Of a DNA stretch of 64,000 bases, positions 53,289 through 62,520 are shown in pieces. Origin of the DNA: Clostridium felsineum DSM 794 (lineage in GTDB: Bacteria > Bacillota > Clostridia > Clostridiales > Clostridiaceae); assembly GCF_002006355.2 (NCBI RefSeq), contig NZ_CP096980.1:930001-994000 (forward strand), given 5' to 3'. A program made the translations under genes and the position numbers. Position 1 is the stretch's first letter. The number at the start of each line of letters is the position of its first letter. Under the pieces are notes generated by a model. The model ran no database searches and was not told the origin of the DNA. It worked only from the letters and a program-made list of their open reading frames with translations.

Positions 53289-53398
53289 AGCTAGGGGTGC
53301 CTTTTTAGGGATTATGTATAATATAACTAAAAAATAGGCTGAGAGGATAAGTCCAACCCTTTGAACTTGATGTAGTTAACACTACCGTAGGGAAGCAG
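53289..53398 (+). promoter_or_regulatory. TPP riboswitch (THI element)
   Basis: The conserved elements are in order: GCTAGGGGTGCC (53290-53301), GGCTGAGAGGATAAG (53337-53351), CAACCCTTTGAACTTGAT (53354-53371) and ACCGTAGGGAAGC (53384-53396). These bind thiamine pyrophosphate. An intrinsic terminator follows at 53431, so thiamine should stop transcription before thiC. Confidence 0.97.
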
Positions 53399-53430
53399 TA
53401 CATTATATTATATGTTATATAAGTTTTTTG

Positions 53431-53456
53431 AGCTTGCCGTTTGGTGAGCTTTTTTA
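53431..53456 (+). terminator. Riboswitch-controlled terminator
   Basis: An 8-bp stem AGCTTGCC / GGTGAGCT (two G-T pairs) with a GTTT loop and a T5 tail, between the THI element and thiC. Confidence 0.88.
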
Positions 53457-53505
53457 TTTTATGATGTAACTGAATCCTAATATAAAATTAAAAGGAGAGT
53501 ATATT

Positions 53506-54816
53506 ATGGATTACACAACACAAATGGATGCAGCAAAAAAAAATATTACAACAGAGGAAATGAAAATTGTTGCAGAAAAAGAGAAAATGGATATTGATGA
53601 ATTAAAAAGTTTAATGGCAGAAGGAAAAATAGTTATACCAGCTAATAAAAATCACAAGGCTATAAGTGCTGAGGGTGTTGGACAAGGCTTAAAAACAAAG
53701 ATAAATGTAAATTTAGGTATATCTAAAGATTGCCAAAATCTAGATATGGAGATAAAAAAGGCGATAGTAGCTATAGATATGAAGGCAGAAGCAATCATGG
53801 ATTTAAGTTCCTTTGGAAAAACAGAGGAGTTTAGAAAAAAATTAATAGGTATGTCAAAAGCAATGATAGGTACAGTGCCTATATATGATGCAATTGGATT
53901 TTATGATAAAGAACTTAAAGATATAACTGCAGAAGAAATGATAAAAGTTGTAGAGAAACAAGCTAAAGATGGTGTAGATTTCATGACTATTCATGCTGGA
54001 ATAAATAGAGAAACAGCAGAAATTTTTAAAAGAAATAAAAGAACTATGAATATAGTTTCAAGGGGAGGCTCTTTATTATATGCATGGATGGAATTAAACA
54101 ATAAAGAAAATCCATTCTATGAATATTATGATAAAGTGCTTGATATATGTGAAAAGTATGATGTAACTATAAGTCTTGGAGATGCTTGCAGACCGGGATG
54201 TATAGATGATTCTACGGATGCTAGTCAAATAACAGAACTTATAAAGCTTGGAGAACTTACTAAAAGAGCGTGGGGAAGAAATGTACAGGTTATGGTAGAA
54301 GGACCAGGGCATATGGCTATAAATGAAATACAGTCAAATATGATTATTGAAAAGAAGCTTTGTCATGGAGCACCATTTTATGTATTAGGACCTATTGTTA
54401 CAGATATAGCACCAGGATATGATCACATAACTAGTGCCATAGGAGGGGCTATTGCAGCAGCAAGTGGAGCAGACTTTTTATGCTATGTTACACCAGCAGA
54501 GCATTTAAGACTTCCAAATGTTGAAGATATGAAAGAAGGTATTATAGCATCAAAAATTGCGGCACATGCTGCGGATATTGCTAAAAATGTAAAAGGAGCT
54601 AGAGAGTGGGATAATAAAATGGCAGAGGCTAGACAAAAACTAGATTGGAAAGCTATGTTTGATTTATCTATAGATAAAGAAAAGGCAATAAGATATAGAA
54701 AAGAATCTGTGCCTGAAGATCCTGATACATGTACTATGTGTGGTAAAATGTGCGCAGTTAGAAATATGAACAAGGTTATGGAAGGTAAGGACGTTAATAT
54801 ACTAAGAGAAGACTAG
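53506..54816 (+). CDS. thiC: Phosphomethylpyrimidine synthase
   Basis: A 436-residue radical-SAM enzyme that rearranges aminoimidazole ribotide into hydroxymethylpyrimidine phosphate for thiamine synthesis. The N-terminus (MDYTTQMDAAKK) and the motifs SRGGSLLYAWM, SLGDACRPGCIDDSTDASQ, VEGPGHMAINEIQ and ITSAIGGAIAAASGADFLCYVTPAEHL are those of ThiC. The C-terminal CTMCGKMCAVR supplies the CxxCxxxxC [4Fe-4S] ligands. The short N-terminus (no long leader domain) is usual in clostridia. An AAAGGAGAG site precedes the ATG. It is the only thi gene here. Confidence 0.97.
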   Translation: MDYTTQMDAAKKNITTEEMKIVAEKEKMDIDELKSLMAEGKIVIPANKNHKAISAEGVGQGLKTKINVNLGISKDCQNLDMEIKKAIVAIDMKAEAIMDLSSFGKTEEFRKKLIGMSKAMIGTVPIYDAIGFYDKELKDITAEEMIKVVEKQAKDGVDFMTIHAGINRETAEIFKRNKRTMNIVSRGGSLLYAWMELNNKENPFYEYYDKVLDICEKYDVTISLGDACRPGCIDDSTDASQITELIKLGELTKRAWGRNVQVMVEGPGHMAINEIQSNMIIEKKLCHGAPFYVLGPIVTDIAPGYDHITSAIGGAIAAASGADFLCYVTPAEHLRLPNVEDMKEGIIASKIAAHAADIAKNVKGAREWDNKMAEARQKLDWKAMFDLSIDKEKAIRYRKESVPEDPDTCTMCGKMCAVRNMNKVMEGKDVNILRED

Positions 54817-54884
54817 AAATAAATTTTAAGCTAATAGGTCAGTTGTATTATAATATATACTATAATTAGCTTAGAGGTGTTAAT

Positions 54885-55604
54885 ATGGTTACTGAAGATA
54901 TAAGGGAAGAAAAACTCTCCAAACCCATTGAAGATTTTTTTATAAGTGAAGGATACGTAGTTAGAAGTGAAGTTGAAGATTGCGATGTAACAGCAATAAA
55001 AGAAGATGTGCTAATAGTTATTGAACTTAAAAAGAATTTAACGGTAAGGCTTTTATCACAAGCTGTAAAGAGACAAAAAACAGCAGATCTTGTTTATATA
55101 GCTGTTTTGAAACCTAAAAAAATTAAGATGAATTCTAATTTAAGGGATATGTACCATTTGATAAGGCGGTTAGAGCTTGGACTTATATGGGTTTCGTTTA
55201 GAGGTGATAAAGGAATTATTGAAATTGCAATAGAACCAGAAAGCTTTGATAGAAAAAAGAGTATAGGCAAAAATAAAAAGAAACGGGAAAAAATAATTAA
55301 TGAAATAAAAAGTAGGCATAAGAATTTAAATTCTGGAGGAAGTGTTCATAAAAAGCTTGTAACAGCATATAGAGAACAATCAATTTTTATAGCCTGTTGC
55401 CTCAAAAAGTTTGGAGCAATGTCGCCTTCTCAGCTTAAAAAGCTTGGCACAGATTCAAAAAAAACCTCATCAATTTTGTACAGTAATCATTATGGTTGGT
55501 TTGATAGAATAGATAGAGGAATCTATAATTTGAATGCTTTTGGTGAAAAAGAAATAGAGATTTACAAAGAACTTACAGAATATTACTATGAGAAAATAAA
55601 CTAA
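54885..55604 (+). CDS. DUF2161-like putative PD-(D/E)XK nuclease-fold protein
   Basis: A 239-residue protein. Residues about 8-95 carry an Asp followed by an ExK element (CDVTAIKEDVLIVIELKKNL), the core of the PD-(D/E)XK fold. The C-terminal half is basic and ends in a likely winged-helix part (FGAMSPSQLKKLGTDSKKTSSILYSNHYGWFDRI). It matches what is known of the DUF2161 family, a nuclease-like group of unknown function. The promoter region upstream holds a 9-bp inverted repeat (TAAGCTAAT / ATTAGCTTA, 54827-54873). It is monocistronic, with the terminator overlapping its stop codon. Confidence 0.68.
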   Translation: MVTEDIREEKLSKPIEDFFISEGYVVRSEVEDCDVTAIKEDVLIVIELKKNLTVRLLSQAVKRQKTADLVYIAVLKPKKIKMNSNLRDMYHLIRRLELGLIWVSFRGDKGIIEIAIEPESFDRKKSIGKNKKKREKIINEIKSRHKNLNSGGSVHKKLVTAYREQSIFIACCLKKFGAMSPSQLKKLGTDSKKTSSILYSNHYGWFDRIDRGIYNLNAFGEKEIEIYKELTEYYYEKIN

Positions 55605-55637
55605 TAAAAGTCAGCATTTAATTGCTGACTTTTATTA
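55602..55637. terminator. Bidirectional intrinsic terminator
   Basis: A 15-bp perfect inverted repeat TAATAAAAGTCAGCA / TGCTGACTTTTATTA with a 6-nt loop between the converging DUF2161-like and galactanase genes. Confidence 0.92.
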
Positions 55638-55645
55638 TAGTGAGT

Positions 55646-56731
55646 TTATTTAAAGGCTTTTATAGCTTTTGTAAATTTTAAAACGTTATCAGAAACCTTA
55701 GTTGTAGTACCTAAAGGATATGAATCAGGCAAAACGCTTGAGTTTGCTTCTGGTTCCCAGTAGAATACACCAAGTCCTTTTTTATTTGGAACTTCTTTGA
55801 CTTTTTTTATAACAGCTTTAAGCATATCGTAAGTGTTGTTAGGATCTTTTTCTAGGCCACCAGTTTCAGAGATTATAACCTCTTTATTATATCGAGAGGC
55901 CATGTCATCCAAATTGTAGCTTAGAGCATTAATATTTTTGGTATAATCTGTGTTATCCCAGTAAGGATAGTAAGACATACCTATAACGTCAAAGTGTGCA
56001 CCAGCATTTGTAAGACCATCAAAGAAAGTTCTGTAAAGACTGTTATTTGCTCCACTTGATAAATGAATTACAACCTTTGAAGAGGGGCTTACAGTTTTGA
56101 TTGCATTGTAGCCAGAATTTATTAATTGTGATAATTTTGTATAGTTGTAGTTGCTTCCATCAGGCCAAAGCATACCACCATTAATTTCATTTCCAACTTG
56201 AACCCAATCAGGAGTTATACCAGCATTCCTAAGAGCTGACATTACAGAGTATGTATGTGAATAAACATCATTTTTAAGCTTATTAAAGTCGTCGGTTACC
56301 CAGTCGGTTGGTTTGTCTTGATAGGCTGGATCTGCAAAGTGATCACTATAATGAAAATCAATCATTACCTTCATTCCTAATTTTTTAGCTCTTTTAGCAG
56401 TGCTTATTACACTTTGTGTATCACTATAACCTAAAAGGCATTTTGTGCCATCTCTTTTTACCCATTGAGCGTCAGAAGGCGGATTTACAAACACACGTAA
56501 TCTCACAGAATTAACGCCGTGTTTTTTTAATATAGCAAGGGCATCACCTTGTTTCCCATTTGTATCCTGCCATTTTACTCCGTTATTTTCTAATTGATTT
56601 AACCAACCAATATCTGCACCATTTGCAAAGTTAGAAGAAGCTTTGGCACTTATTGAAAATGAAGCTATACTAAAGCATAACGAAGTACAAAGTAGAGTAG
56701 CTGAAAGTATTTTTGTGAATTTTTTTAACAT
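55646..56731 (-). CDS. Secreted arabinogalactan endo-beta-1,4-galactanase (GH53)
   Basis: A 361-residue exported glycoside hydrolase. A signal peptide of about 30 residues ends in SISAKA. The GH53 domain fills the rest: GADIGWLNQLE, VNSVRLRVFVNPP and MIDFHYSDHFADP, the acid/base E182 in VQVGNEINGG and the nucleophile E289 in VIISETGG. It cuts beta-1,4-galactan side chains of pectin into galacto-oligosaccharides. It has no carbohydrate-binding or dockerin module. It is divergent from the lac operon, whose phospho-beta-galactosidase can use the products. A palindromic cre site lies about 45 bp upstream of its start. Confidence 0.93.
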   Translation of the reverse strand: MLKKFTKILSATLLCTSLCFSIASFSISAKASSNFANGADIGWLNQLENNGVKWQDTNGKQGDALAILKKHGVNSVRLRVFVNPPSDAQWVKRDGTKCLLGYSDTQSVISTAKRAKKLGMKVMIDFHYSDHFADPAYQDKPTDWVTDDFNKLKNDVYSHTYSVMSALRNAGITPDWVQVGNEINGGMLWPDGSNYNYTKLSQLINSGYNAIKTVSPSSKVVIHLSSGANNSLYRTFFDGLTNAGAHFDVIGMSYYPYWDNTDYTKNINALSYNLDDMASRYNKEVIISETGGLEKDPNNTYDMLKAVIKKVKEVPNKKGLGVFYWEPEANSSVLPDSYPLGTTTKVSDNVLKFTKAIKAFK

Positions 56732-56776
56732 AATAATAACCCTCCATATGTTCTAATTTTAAATTTTATCTGAGAT

Positions 56777-56794
56777 ATAGAAAGCGCTTTCTAT
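56777..56794. promoter_or_regulatory. cre (CcpA) site of the galactanase gene
   Basis: ATAGAAAGCGCTTTCTAT, a perfect 18-bp palindrome with the cre core AAAGCGCTTT, upstream of the minus-strand galactanase gene. Confidence 0.85.
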
Positions 56795-56898
56795 GTTTAT
56801 TTTAAAGTGTTTATAGTAATATTTTTTTAAAAAAGGAAAAAGTGTTAAACTACTACTATAATACTTTATAACAAGATTATAACAGCTACTTGAATATA

Positions 56899-56912
56899 TG
56901 TAAACGATTTAT
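56899..56912 (+). promoter_or_regulatory. Additional cre-like site
   Basis: TGTAAACGATTTAT agrees with the cre consensus TGWAANCGNTNWCA except at the last two bases. It lies in the shared galactanase/lac control region. Confidence 0.45.
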
Positions 56913-57020
56913 CTTAAAAATGTAATATTTTTTATTGTTTTAGTTTTTTTACACTGAAAAAAGGTATTTTATCAAACAAAAGTAGAACAAGAAACAAATA
57001 AAAATATTACAACATTATTA

Positions 57021-57049
57021 TTGACAAACCTTACCTAAAGATATATTAT
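57021..57049 (+). promoter_or_regulatory. Promoter of the lac operon
   Basis: Perfect TTGACA at 57021-57026 and TATTAT at 57044-57049, spacer 17 bp. Two copies of AACAAAAGTA (56975-56984 and 57081-57090) flank it and are candidate LacR operators. Confidence 0.75.
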
Positions 57050-57054
57050 ATAAA

Positions 57055-57068
57055 TGTAAACGAAAACA
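57055..57068 (+). promoter_or_regulatory. cre (CcpA) site of the lac operon
   Basis: TGTAAACGAAAACA matches the cre consensus TGWAANCGNTNWCA at 13 of 14 positions and covers the expected transcription start, a standard repression position. Confidence 0.8.
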
Positions 57069-57155
57069 GCAACATAAAAGAACAAAAGTATTATAAAAAG
57101 TGATTAAGAAATAATATTGTAAAATACCATGTTTTTATGTGGGGTGATGATAAAT

Positions 57156-57929
57156 GTGTTAAAGGAACAAAGGCATGAAATGATTCTTGAGGATTTAAAT
57201 AGATTTGGAATAATTAGAGTAGTGGATTTAACTAAAGAGTTTAAAGCAACGCAAATGACAATTAGAAGAGATCTTAAATATTTAGAAGAACAAGGGAAAT
57301 TAATTAGGATATATGGTGGAGCAAGAACAAAAGGTGAAATGAAATTTGAGGAACTTTCGCCAAGTGAAAAAAGAAACATAAATGCTGATGGCAAAATTGA
57401 AGCTGCCAAATTAGCGGCTTCACTTATAAAAGAAAATGACATTGTATACATTGGACCAGGTACAACAAATGAATATATTTACGATTATATTGATGTTTCA
57501 CCAGTAAAAATAATAACTAATTGTATTAATGTTTTTGAAAAATTTAAAAATGATGATAGATTTGAGCTTATTTTAATTGGTGGAAGGCTTAGAAGTAAGA
57601 CAGGTACTTTTATTGGAAGTTTTACAGATGAAATTTTAAGAAAAATTAGAGTTAAATTAGCTTTTATAGGTGCAAATGGAGTTTCGGGAAATAACATAAT
57701 GACCTCCAATGAAGAAGAAGGTCAATCGCAAAGAATAATAATGAATAATGCAGTAGAAAGATACTTGGTTTGTGACTCAAGTAAAATTGAGAGACAAGAC
57801 TTCTATACTTTGTATAAGCTTGAAGAAATAACTGCTTTAGTTACAGATTCAAAGTTGGATAAGACAATAAAAAATAAGTATTCTAAATATTGTACTATAA
57901 TAAACAATTCAATAGATAAATTAAAATGA
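57156..57929 (+). CDS. lacR: DeoR-family repressor of the lac operon
   Basis: A 257-residue DeoR-type regulator. The N-terminal helix-turn-helix (LKEQRHEMILEDLNRFG, RVVDLTKEFKATQMTIRRDL) is followed by the sugar-phosphate sensor domain (IYGGARTKGE, YIGPGTTNEYIYDYI, FIGANGVSG). The GTG at 57156, 9 nt after GGGGTG, gives the usual family start; upstream ATG codons at 57129 and 57147 lie before or on that site. In lactose systems LacR responds to tagatose-6-phosphate. Its gene leads the operon, so autoregulation is likely. Confidence 0.87.
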   Translation: MLKEQRHEMILEDLNRFGIIRVVDLTKEFKATQMTIRRDLKYLEEQGKLIRIYGGARTKGEMKFEELSPSEKRNINADGKIEAAKLAASLIKENDIVYIGPGTTNEYIYDYIDVSPVKIITNCINVFEKFKNDDRFELILIGGRLRSKTGTFIGSFTDEILRKIRVKLAFIGANGVSGNNIMTSNEEEGQSQRIIMNNAVERYLVCDSSKIERQDFYTLYKLEEITALVTDSKLDKTIKNKYSKYCTIINNSIDKLK

Positions 57930-57961
57930 TTAAAAAATTATAAAGGTGGAGGAATATTATT

Positions 57962-58276
57962 ATGAATAAGGAAGAATTAGAATTAACAACAATGGAGATA
58001 GTTGCTTATGCAGGAGATGCAAGATCAAAATATTTGGAGGCTTTAAATGCAGCAAATAATAAAGAATATGATAAGGCAGGAAAATTAGTAGAGGAAGGTA
58101 ACGAACTTATACTTGAAGCACATAACGTACAAACAAAAATGATTCAAATGGAGGCTCAAGGTGAAAAAATAGAGGTAGGATTTTTAGTTGTACATGCACA
58201 AGATCATCTAATGACAGTAATGCTTTTAAGAGATCTTGTAAAAAATCTAATTAGTCTATATAAAAAAGTAAATTAA
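57962..58276 (+). CDS. lacF: PTS lactose/cellobiose-type IIA component
   Basis: A 104-residue EIIA of the lactose family, a trimeric helical protein that passes phosphate from HPr to the IIB domain. The active-site histidine is H78 in LVVHAQDHLM, followed by D81 and H82 as in characterised LacF. The early segment MEIVAYAGDARSKYLEAL is typical. A GGTGGAGG site precedes the ATG. It lies between lacR and lacE in a tight operon. Confidence 0.93.
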   Translation: MNKEELELTTMEIVAYAGDARSKYLEALNAANNKEYDKAGKLVEEGNELILEAHNVQTKMIQMEAQGEKIEVGFLVVHAQDHLMTVMLLRDLVKNLISLYKKVN

Positions 58277-58350
58277 TAGGGGATATATTTTTATTGGGTG
58301 AATTTGTATGTTCATTTAATAATTTATAATAAAAAATAGGAGGAATTTCG

Positions 58351-60033
58351 ATGAAAAAATTAATCGCACTAATTGAAAAAATGAAACCTTTCTTTGAAAA
58401 AGTGTCTAATAACCCTTATCTTAGGGCCATACGAGATGGATTTCTAAGCTGCATGCCAGTTATTCTGTTTTCAAGTATTTTTTTACTTATAGCATGTGTT
58501 CCAAATGCATGGGGTTTTTATTGGCCAACTAATGTTAACGATATACTTATGAAGGCTTATAACTATTCTATGGGAATATTAGCAGTTCTAATGGTAGCCA
58601 CTATTGCTAAGAGTTTAACGGATAATATTAACGGTAAGTTACCTAAATTAAGACAGATTAATAACGTGTCAGTAATGATTGTATCCATTATATGTTTTCT
58701 TCTAATAGCGGTACAACCTGTTAAGGGCGGATTTTCTAGCGATTTTATGGGAACAAAAGGTCTATTATCAGCATTTGTAGTTGCTTTTATAGTTCCTAAC
58801 ATATATAAGCTATTTGTAAAAAATAATGTAACAATAAAACTTCCAGATGAAGTACCACACAATGTTGCACAAACCTTTGAAGACTTAATTCCTCTAGCAG
58901 CCTCCGTTTTATTCTTCTGGTTATTTGACTTAGTATTCAGACAAGTTACAGGAGAAGTTTTCAGTGCGTGGATTTTAGATGTTTTAAAACCTTTATTTTC
59001 AGCAGCAGATGGATATGTTGGCTTAGCTATAATATATGGAGCCATGGCAATGTTCTGGTTTGTAGGTATTCACGGACCATCTATTGTAGAACCAGCAGTA
59101 ACAGCTATATATATTGCAAATGTTGAAGCTAACTTAAAGTTACATCAAGCAGGTCAACATGCATCATATGTATTAACTCATGGAACTTCATATTTTATAG
59201 CAACAATTGGAGGTACTGGTGCTACTTTGATGTTAACGGTTATGTTTGCTTTCTTAGCTAGATCTAAGCAGCTAAAGGCAGTAGGTAGAACATCAATAAT
59301 TCCTGTGTGCTTTGCGGTAAATGAACCAATCTTATTTGGAGCACCAATTGTACTTAATCCAATATTCTTTGTACCATTTATACTAACCCCAATATTTAAT
59401 GTATGGATATTTAAATTCTTTATAGATAACTTAGGAATGAGCGGCTTTATTTATATAATTCCATGGACAACACCAGCACCAATAGGTTTGATATTAGGTA
59501 CAGGATTTGCAAAATTGGCATTTATATTAGCACCTCTTTTATTAGTAGTAGATTTTGTTATGTACTATCCATTCTTTAAAGTTTACGATAGGGAGCTAGT
59601 GATTGAAGAGGCAGAAAGAGCAAAAAATGAACTCAATGAAATAAGTAAAGAAAAACCAGTAGTAAAATTAGAGGAAAAACCAGTAGAAAAAGTTAAAATA
59701 GAAAGTAAAATAGATAAAAAACAGTTAGTATTAGTGCTTTGTGCTAGTGGAGCTACAAGTAGTATGCTTGCAAATGCTATAACTAAGGGAGCAAAACAGG
59801 AAGGTATAAATGTAGAATCTATAGCTATGGCTTATGGTCAACATAAGGATGTAATATCAGATTATGATCTTATTATATTAGCACCTCAAATGGCATCTAT
59901 GTATGAGGAATTAAAAGCTGATTGTTCATCTAAGGGAACTAAATCAGCAACAACAACAGGTAAAGAGTATGTAAAATTAACTAGAGATCCTGTTGGAGCA
60001 CTAAAGTTTGCATTAGATATAATAAATGGTTAG
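58351..60033 (+). CDS. lacE: PTS lactose-type IICB permease
   Basis: A 560-residue fusion of the lactose-type IIC membrane domain (about 1-425, around ten hydrophobic segments, with VGIHGPSIVEPAV and CFAVNEPILFGAPIVLNP as substrate-site motifs) and a cytoplasmic IIB domain (about 457-560). The phosphocysteine is C464 in LVLCASGATSSM. The linker at 430-455 is rich in Lys, Glu and Val. It imports lactose or related beta-galactosides, releasing the 6-phosphate. An AGGAGGAA site precedes the ATG. Confidence 0.94.
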   Translation: MKKLIALIEKMKPFFEKVSNNPYLRAIRDGFLSCMPVILFSSIFLLIACVPNAWGFYWPTNVNDILMKAYNYSMGILAVLMVATIAKSLTDNINGKLPKLRQINNVSVMIVSIICFLLIAVQPVKGGFSSDFMGTKGLLSAFVVAFIVPNIYKLFVKNNVTIKLPDEVPHNVAQTFEDLIPLAASVLFFWLFDLVFRQVTGEVFSAWILDVLKPLFSAADGYVGLAIIYGAMAMFWFVGIHGPSIVEPAVTAIYIANVEANLKLHQAGQHASYVLTHGTSYFIATIGGTGATLMLTVMFAFLARSKQLKAVGRTSIIPVCFAVNEPILFGAPIVLNPIFFVPFILTPIFNVWIFKFFIDNLGMSGFIYIIPWTTPAPIGLILGTGFAKLAFILAPLLLVVDFVMYYPFFKVYDRELVIEEAERAKNELNEISKEKPVVKLEEKPVEKVKIESKIDKKQLVLVLCASGATSSMLANAITKGAKQEGINVESIAMAYGQHKDVISDYDLIILAPQMASMYEELKADCSSKGTKSATTTGKEYVKLTRDPVGALKFALDIING

Positions 60034-60047
60034 AAAGAAGGGAAGTA

Positions 60048-61475
60048 ATGATGAATAACTTTGGAGAAGACTTTATATTTGGAGGGGCAACAGCAGCTTA
60101 TCAGGCAGAAGGAGCTACAAAAGAAGACGGAAAAGGCCCTTGTATTTGGGATGAATATCTTGAAAAAGAAGGTAGATTTACTGGTGATGCTGCAAGTGAT
60201 TTTTATCATAAATATAAAGAAGATCTTCAGCTTTCGAGAAAGTTTGGAGTAAATGGAATAAGAGTATCCATAGCTTGGTCACGTGTTATTCCAGATGGAG
60301 TGGGTGATATTAATCCTAAAGGACTTAAGTTCTATAGTGATTTGATTGATGAATGTATAGAAAACGGGGTTGAGCCTTTTGTAACGCTTCATCATTTTGA
60401 TACACCGTTAGCTTTATTTAAAAATGGAGATTGGTTAAATAGAGATAACATAGAGCATTTTGTTAGATTTGCAAAGGTGTGTTTTGAAGCTTTAGGAGAT
60501 AGGGTAAAGAAGTGGATAACCTTTAATGAAGCATGGGCAGTTGCTCAAAATGGTTATATAATAGGAAACTTCCCACCAAGTGTAAAGTATGATATACCAA
60601 AGGCAGTACAGTCTATGCATAATATGATGGTTGCACATGCTAGAGTAGTTGAATTGTACAAAAGTATGAATTTAAAAGGAGAAATAGGAATAGTTCATAC
60701 ACTAGAAGGAAAATACCCAATAACTGATTCAAAGGAAGATAAAAGAGCGGCCTACTTAGATTATATGTTGTCAAACAAATTTATGCTTGATGCATGCTTT
60801 AAAGGGGAATATCCGGAAGAAACAAAAGACACAATTAATGAAATAATGACTAAAAATGGTGGAGAACTTAAGGTTTACGAGGGTGATTTAGAAGTACTTA
60901 AAAAGGCAGCTTCAAAAATTGATTTCTTAGGGATGAATTATTATTCTAGTCACTTCTTAAAGGGTTATGAAGGAGAAAGTAGAATACACCACAATGGCAC
61001 AGGGGAAAAAGGAACAAGTATTTTTGCACTTAAAGGTATAGGAGAGCGTGTTAATAATCCAGAGGTACCAACAACAGATTGGGATTGGCCAATTTATCCA
61101 AAGGGACTTCATGATATGTTAGTTAGGATTAAAAATGAATATCCAAACTATAAAAAAATATATGTAACTGAAAATGGGATGGGCTATAAGGATGATTTTG
61201 AGGATGGAAAAATTGATGATACTCCACGTATAGAATATATAAATAAACATTTAGAAGCTATACTTCAAGCTAAAAGTGAAGGAGTTAATGTAAAAGGATA
61301 TTTTGTATGGTCACTTATGGATGTGCTTTCTTGGAGTAACGGCTACAATAAAAGATATGGATTATTTTATGTAGATTTTAAGACTCAAAATAGATATGCT
61401 AAAAAAAGTGCTTATTGGTTTAAGAAAATATCAGACAGTAAAGCATTAGTGAATTTTGATGAAATAGAATATTAA
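60048..61475 (+). CDS. lacG: 6-phospho-beta-galactosidase (GH1)
   Basis: A 475-residue GH1 enzyme that cleaves the phosphorylated disaccharide delivered by LacE/LacF. It is close to characterised LacG proteins along its length: DFIFGGATAAYQAEGATKEDG at the start, the acid/base E161 in ITFNEAW, the nucleophile in YVTENGMGYKD and the KGYFVWSLMDVLSWSNGY motif near the end. Two adjacent ATG codons (60048, 60051) fit the AAGGGAAG site. It is the last gene of the operon. No tagatose-6-phosphate genes (lacABCD) follow within the window, so those steps must be encoded elsewhere. Confidence 0.94.
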   Translation: MMNNFGEDFIFGGATAAYQAEGATKEDGKGPCIWDEYLEKEGRFTGDAASDFYHKYKEDLQLSRKFGVNGIRVSIAWSRVIPDGVGDINPKGLKFYSDLIDECIENGVEPFVTLHHFDTPLALFKNGDWLNRDNIEHFVRFAKVCFEALGDRVKKWITFNEAWAVAQNGYIIGNFPPSVKYDIPKAVQSMHNMMVAHARVVELYKSMNLKGEIGIVHTLEGKYPITDSKEDKRAAYLDYMLSNKFMLDACFKGEYPEETKDTINEIMTKNGGELKVYEGDLEVLKKAASKIDFLGMNYYSSHFLKGYEGESRIHHNGTGEKGTSIFALKGIGERVNNPEVPTTDWDWPIYPKGLHDMLVRIKNEYPNYKKIYVTENGMGYKDDFEDGKIDDTPRIEYINKHLEAILQAKSEGVNVKGYFVWSLMDVLSWSNGYNKRYGLFYVDFKTQNRYAKKSAYWFKKISDSKALVNFDEIEY

Positions 61476-61499
61476 AAAGCTCTTAGAAATAAATTAGGG

Positions 61500-61542
61500 G
61501 TGCTGTAATTAGTGATAAAACACTTATATTACAGCACTTTTT
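61500..61542 (+). terminator. Intrinsic terminator of the lac operon
   Basis: A 10-bp stem GTGCTGTAAT / ATTACAGCAC with an inner AGTG/CACT stem, followed by TTTTTATATT. Confidence 0.9.
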
Positions 61543-61671
61543 ATATTATCAAGTTACTTAAGTAATTCCGTCAGTTACCTAAAGGACTACAAAAATTTGT
61601 AAAGCTATTATAAAATATGTTTATTGGAGATAAGGTGTATGCATTATGTTTTTAGAAGAGGGGTGCTAATT

Positions 61672-62520
61672 ATGGAAAATATAATTGTTATGAAAGATAT
61701 TAAGAAAATATATAAGGATAAAGAGGTTTTAAATAATCTTAATTTTGAAGTTAAAAGGAATGAGATATTTGGTCTGCTAGGGCCTAGTGGTGCAGGAAAA
61801 ACAACAACAATAAAAATACTAACCTCTCAGATTATTCCTACATCAGGAAAAGCAGTAGTTCTTGGACAAGATATTTACTCTTTTAATAGAAGTATATTAA
61901 GCAGAGTTGGAATTTTAAGTGATAATAGTGGTGTTTATGAAAGACTTACAGTTTGGGACAACCTGAAACTTTTTGTAGATATATGTGGTGCTAAAAAAGA
62001 AGCTATTGAAGAACTTTTAGATAGAGTTGGACTAGGAAATGATAAAAGGACAATTGTAAAAAAACTCTCCAAAGGAATGAAACAAAGATTAGTTTTAGCT
62101 AGATCTATAATAAACAAGCCTGAATTGTTATTTTTAGATGAACCAACTTCTTCATTAGACCCATCAATATCAAACGAAATCCATAAGTTATTAAAGGAAA
62201 TAAACTCAGAAGGAACCACAATATTTCTAACAACTCATGATATGGCTGAAGCTGATAAACTTTGTGATCGTATTGCATTTTTAAACGATGGAGCTATTGT
62301 TGAGCTGGATTCTCATGAGAATTTAAAATTAAAATATTCAAAACCAGTTATTCAAATTAGGCTTAAAAATAGTGACAGAAAGATAACTTTAAGTAAAAGT
62401 GCTGAAAGTGCGGAAAAAATAAAATTATGGCTTCAGTCAGAGCAGTTAGAATCAATACATTCCTATGAGCCAAGTATTGAAGAAATATTTCTCAAGGTTA
62501 CAGGGAGGAAGCTTTCATGA
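61672..62520 (+). CDS. ABC transporter ATP-binding protein
   Basis: A 282-residue ATPase with Walker A GPSGAGKTT, signature LSKGMKQRLVLARS and Walker B LLFLDEPTSSLDPS, then TTHDMAEADKLCDR. The start is the ATG at 61672, 6 nt after AGGGGTG; an open frame reaches back to 61624 but has no ribosome site. Its stop overlaps the next start (ATGA), so it forms a complex with the two permeases downstream. This group (CcmA/NatA-like) includes many drug, Na+ or peptide exporters; the substrate is unknown. Confidence 0.88.
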   Translation: MENIIVMKDIKKIYKDKEVLNNLNFEVKRNEIFGLLGPSGAGKTTTIKILTSQIIPTSGKAVVLGQDIYSFNRSILSRVGILSDNSGVYERLTVWDNLKLFVDICGAKKEAIEELLDRVGLGNDKRTIVKKLSKGMKQRLVLARSIINKPELLFLDEPTSSLDPSISNEIHKLLKEINSEGTTIFLTTHDMAEADKLCDRIAFLNDGAIVELDSHENLKLKYSKPVIQIRLKNSDRKITLSKSAESAEKIKLWLQSEQLESIHSYEPSIEEIFLKVTGRKLS

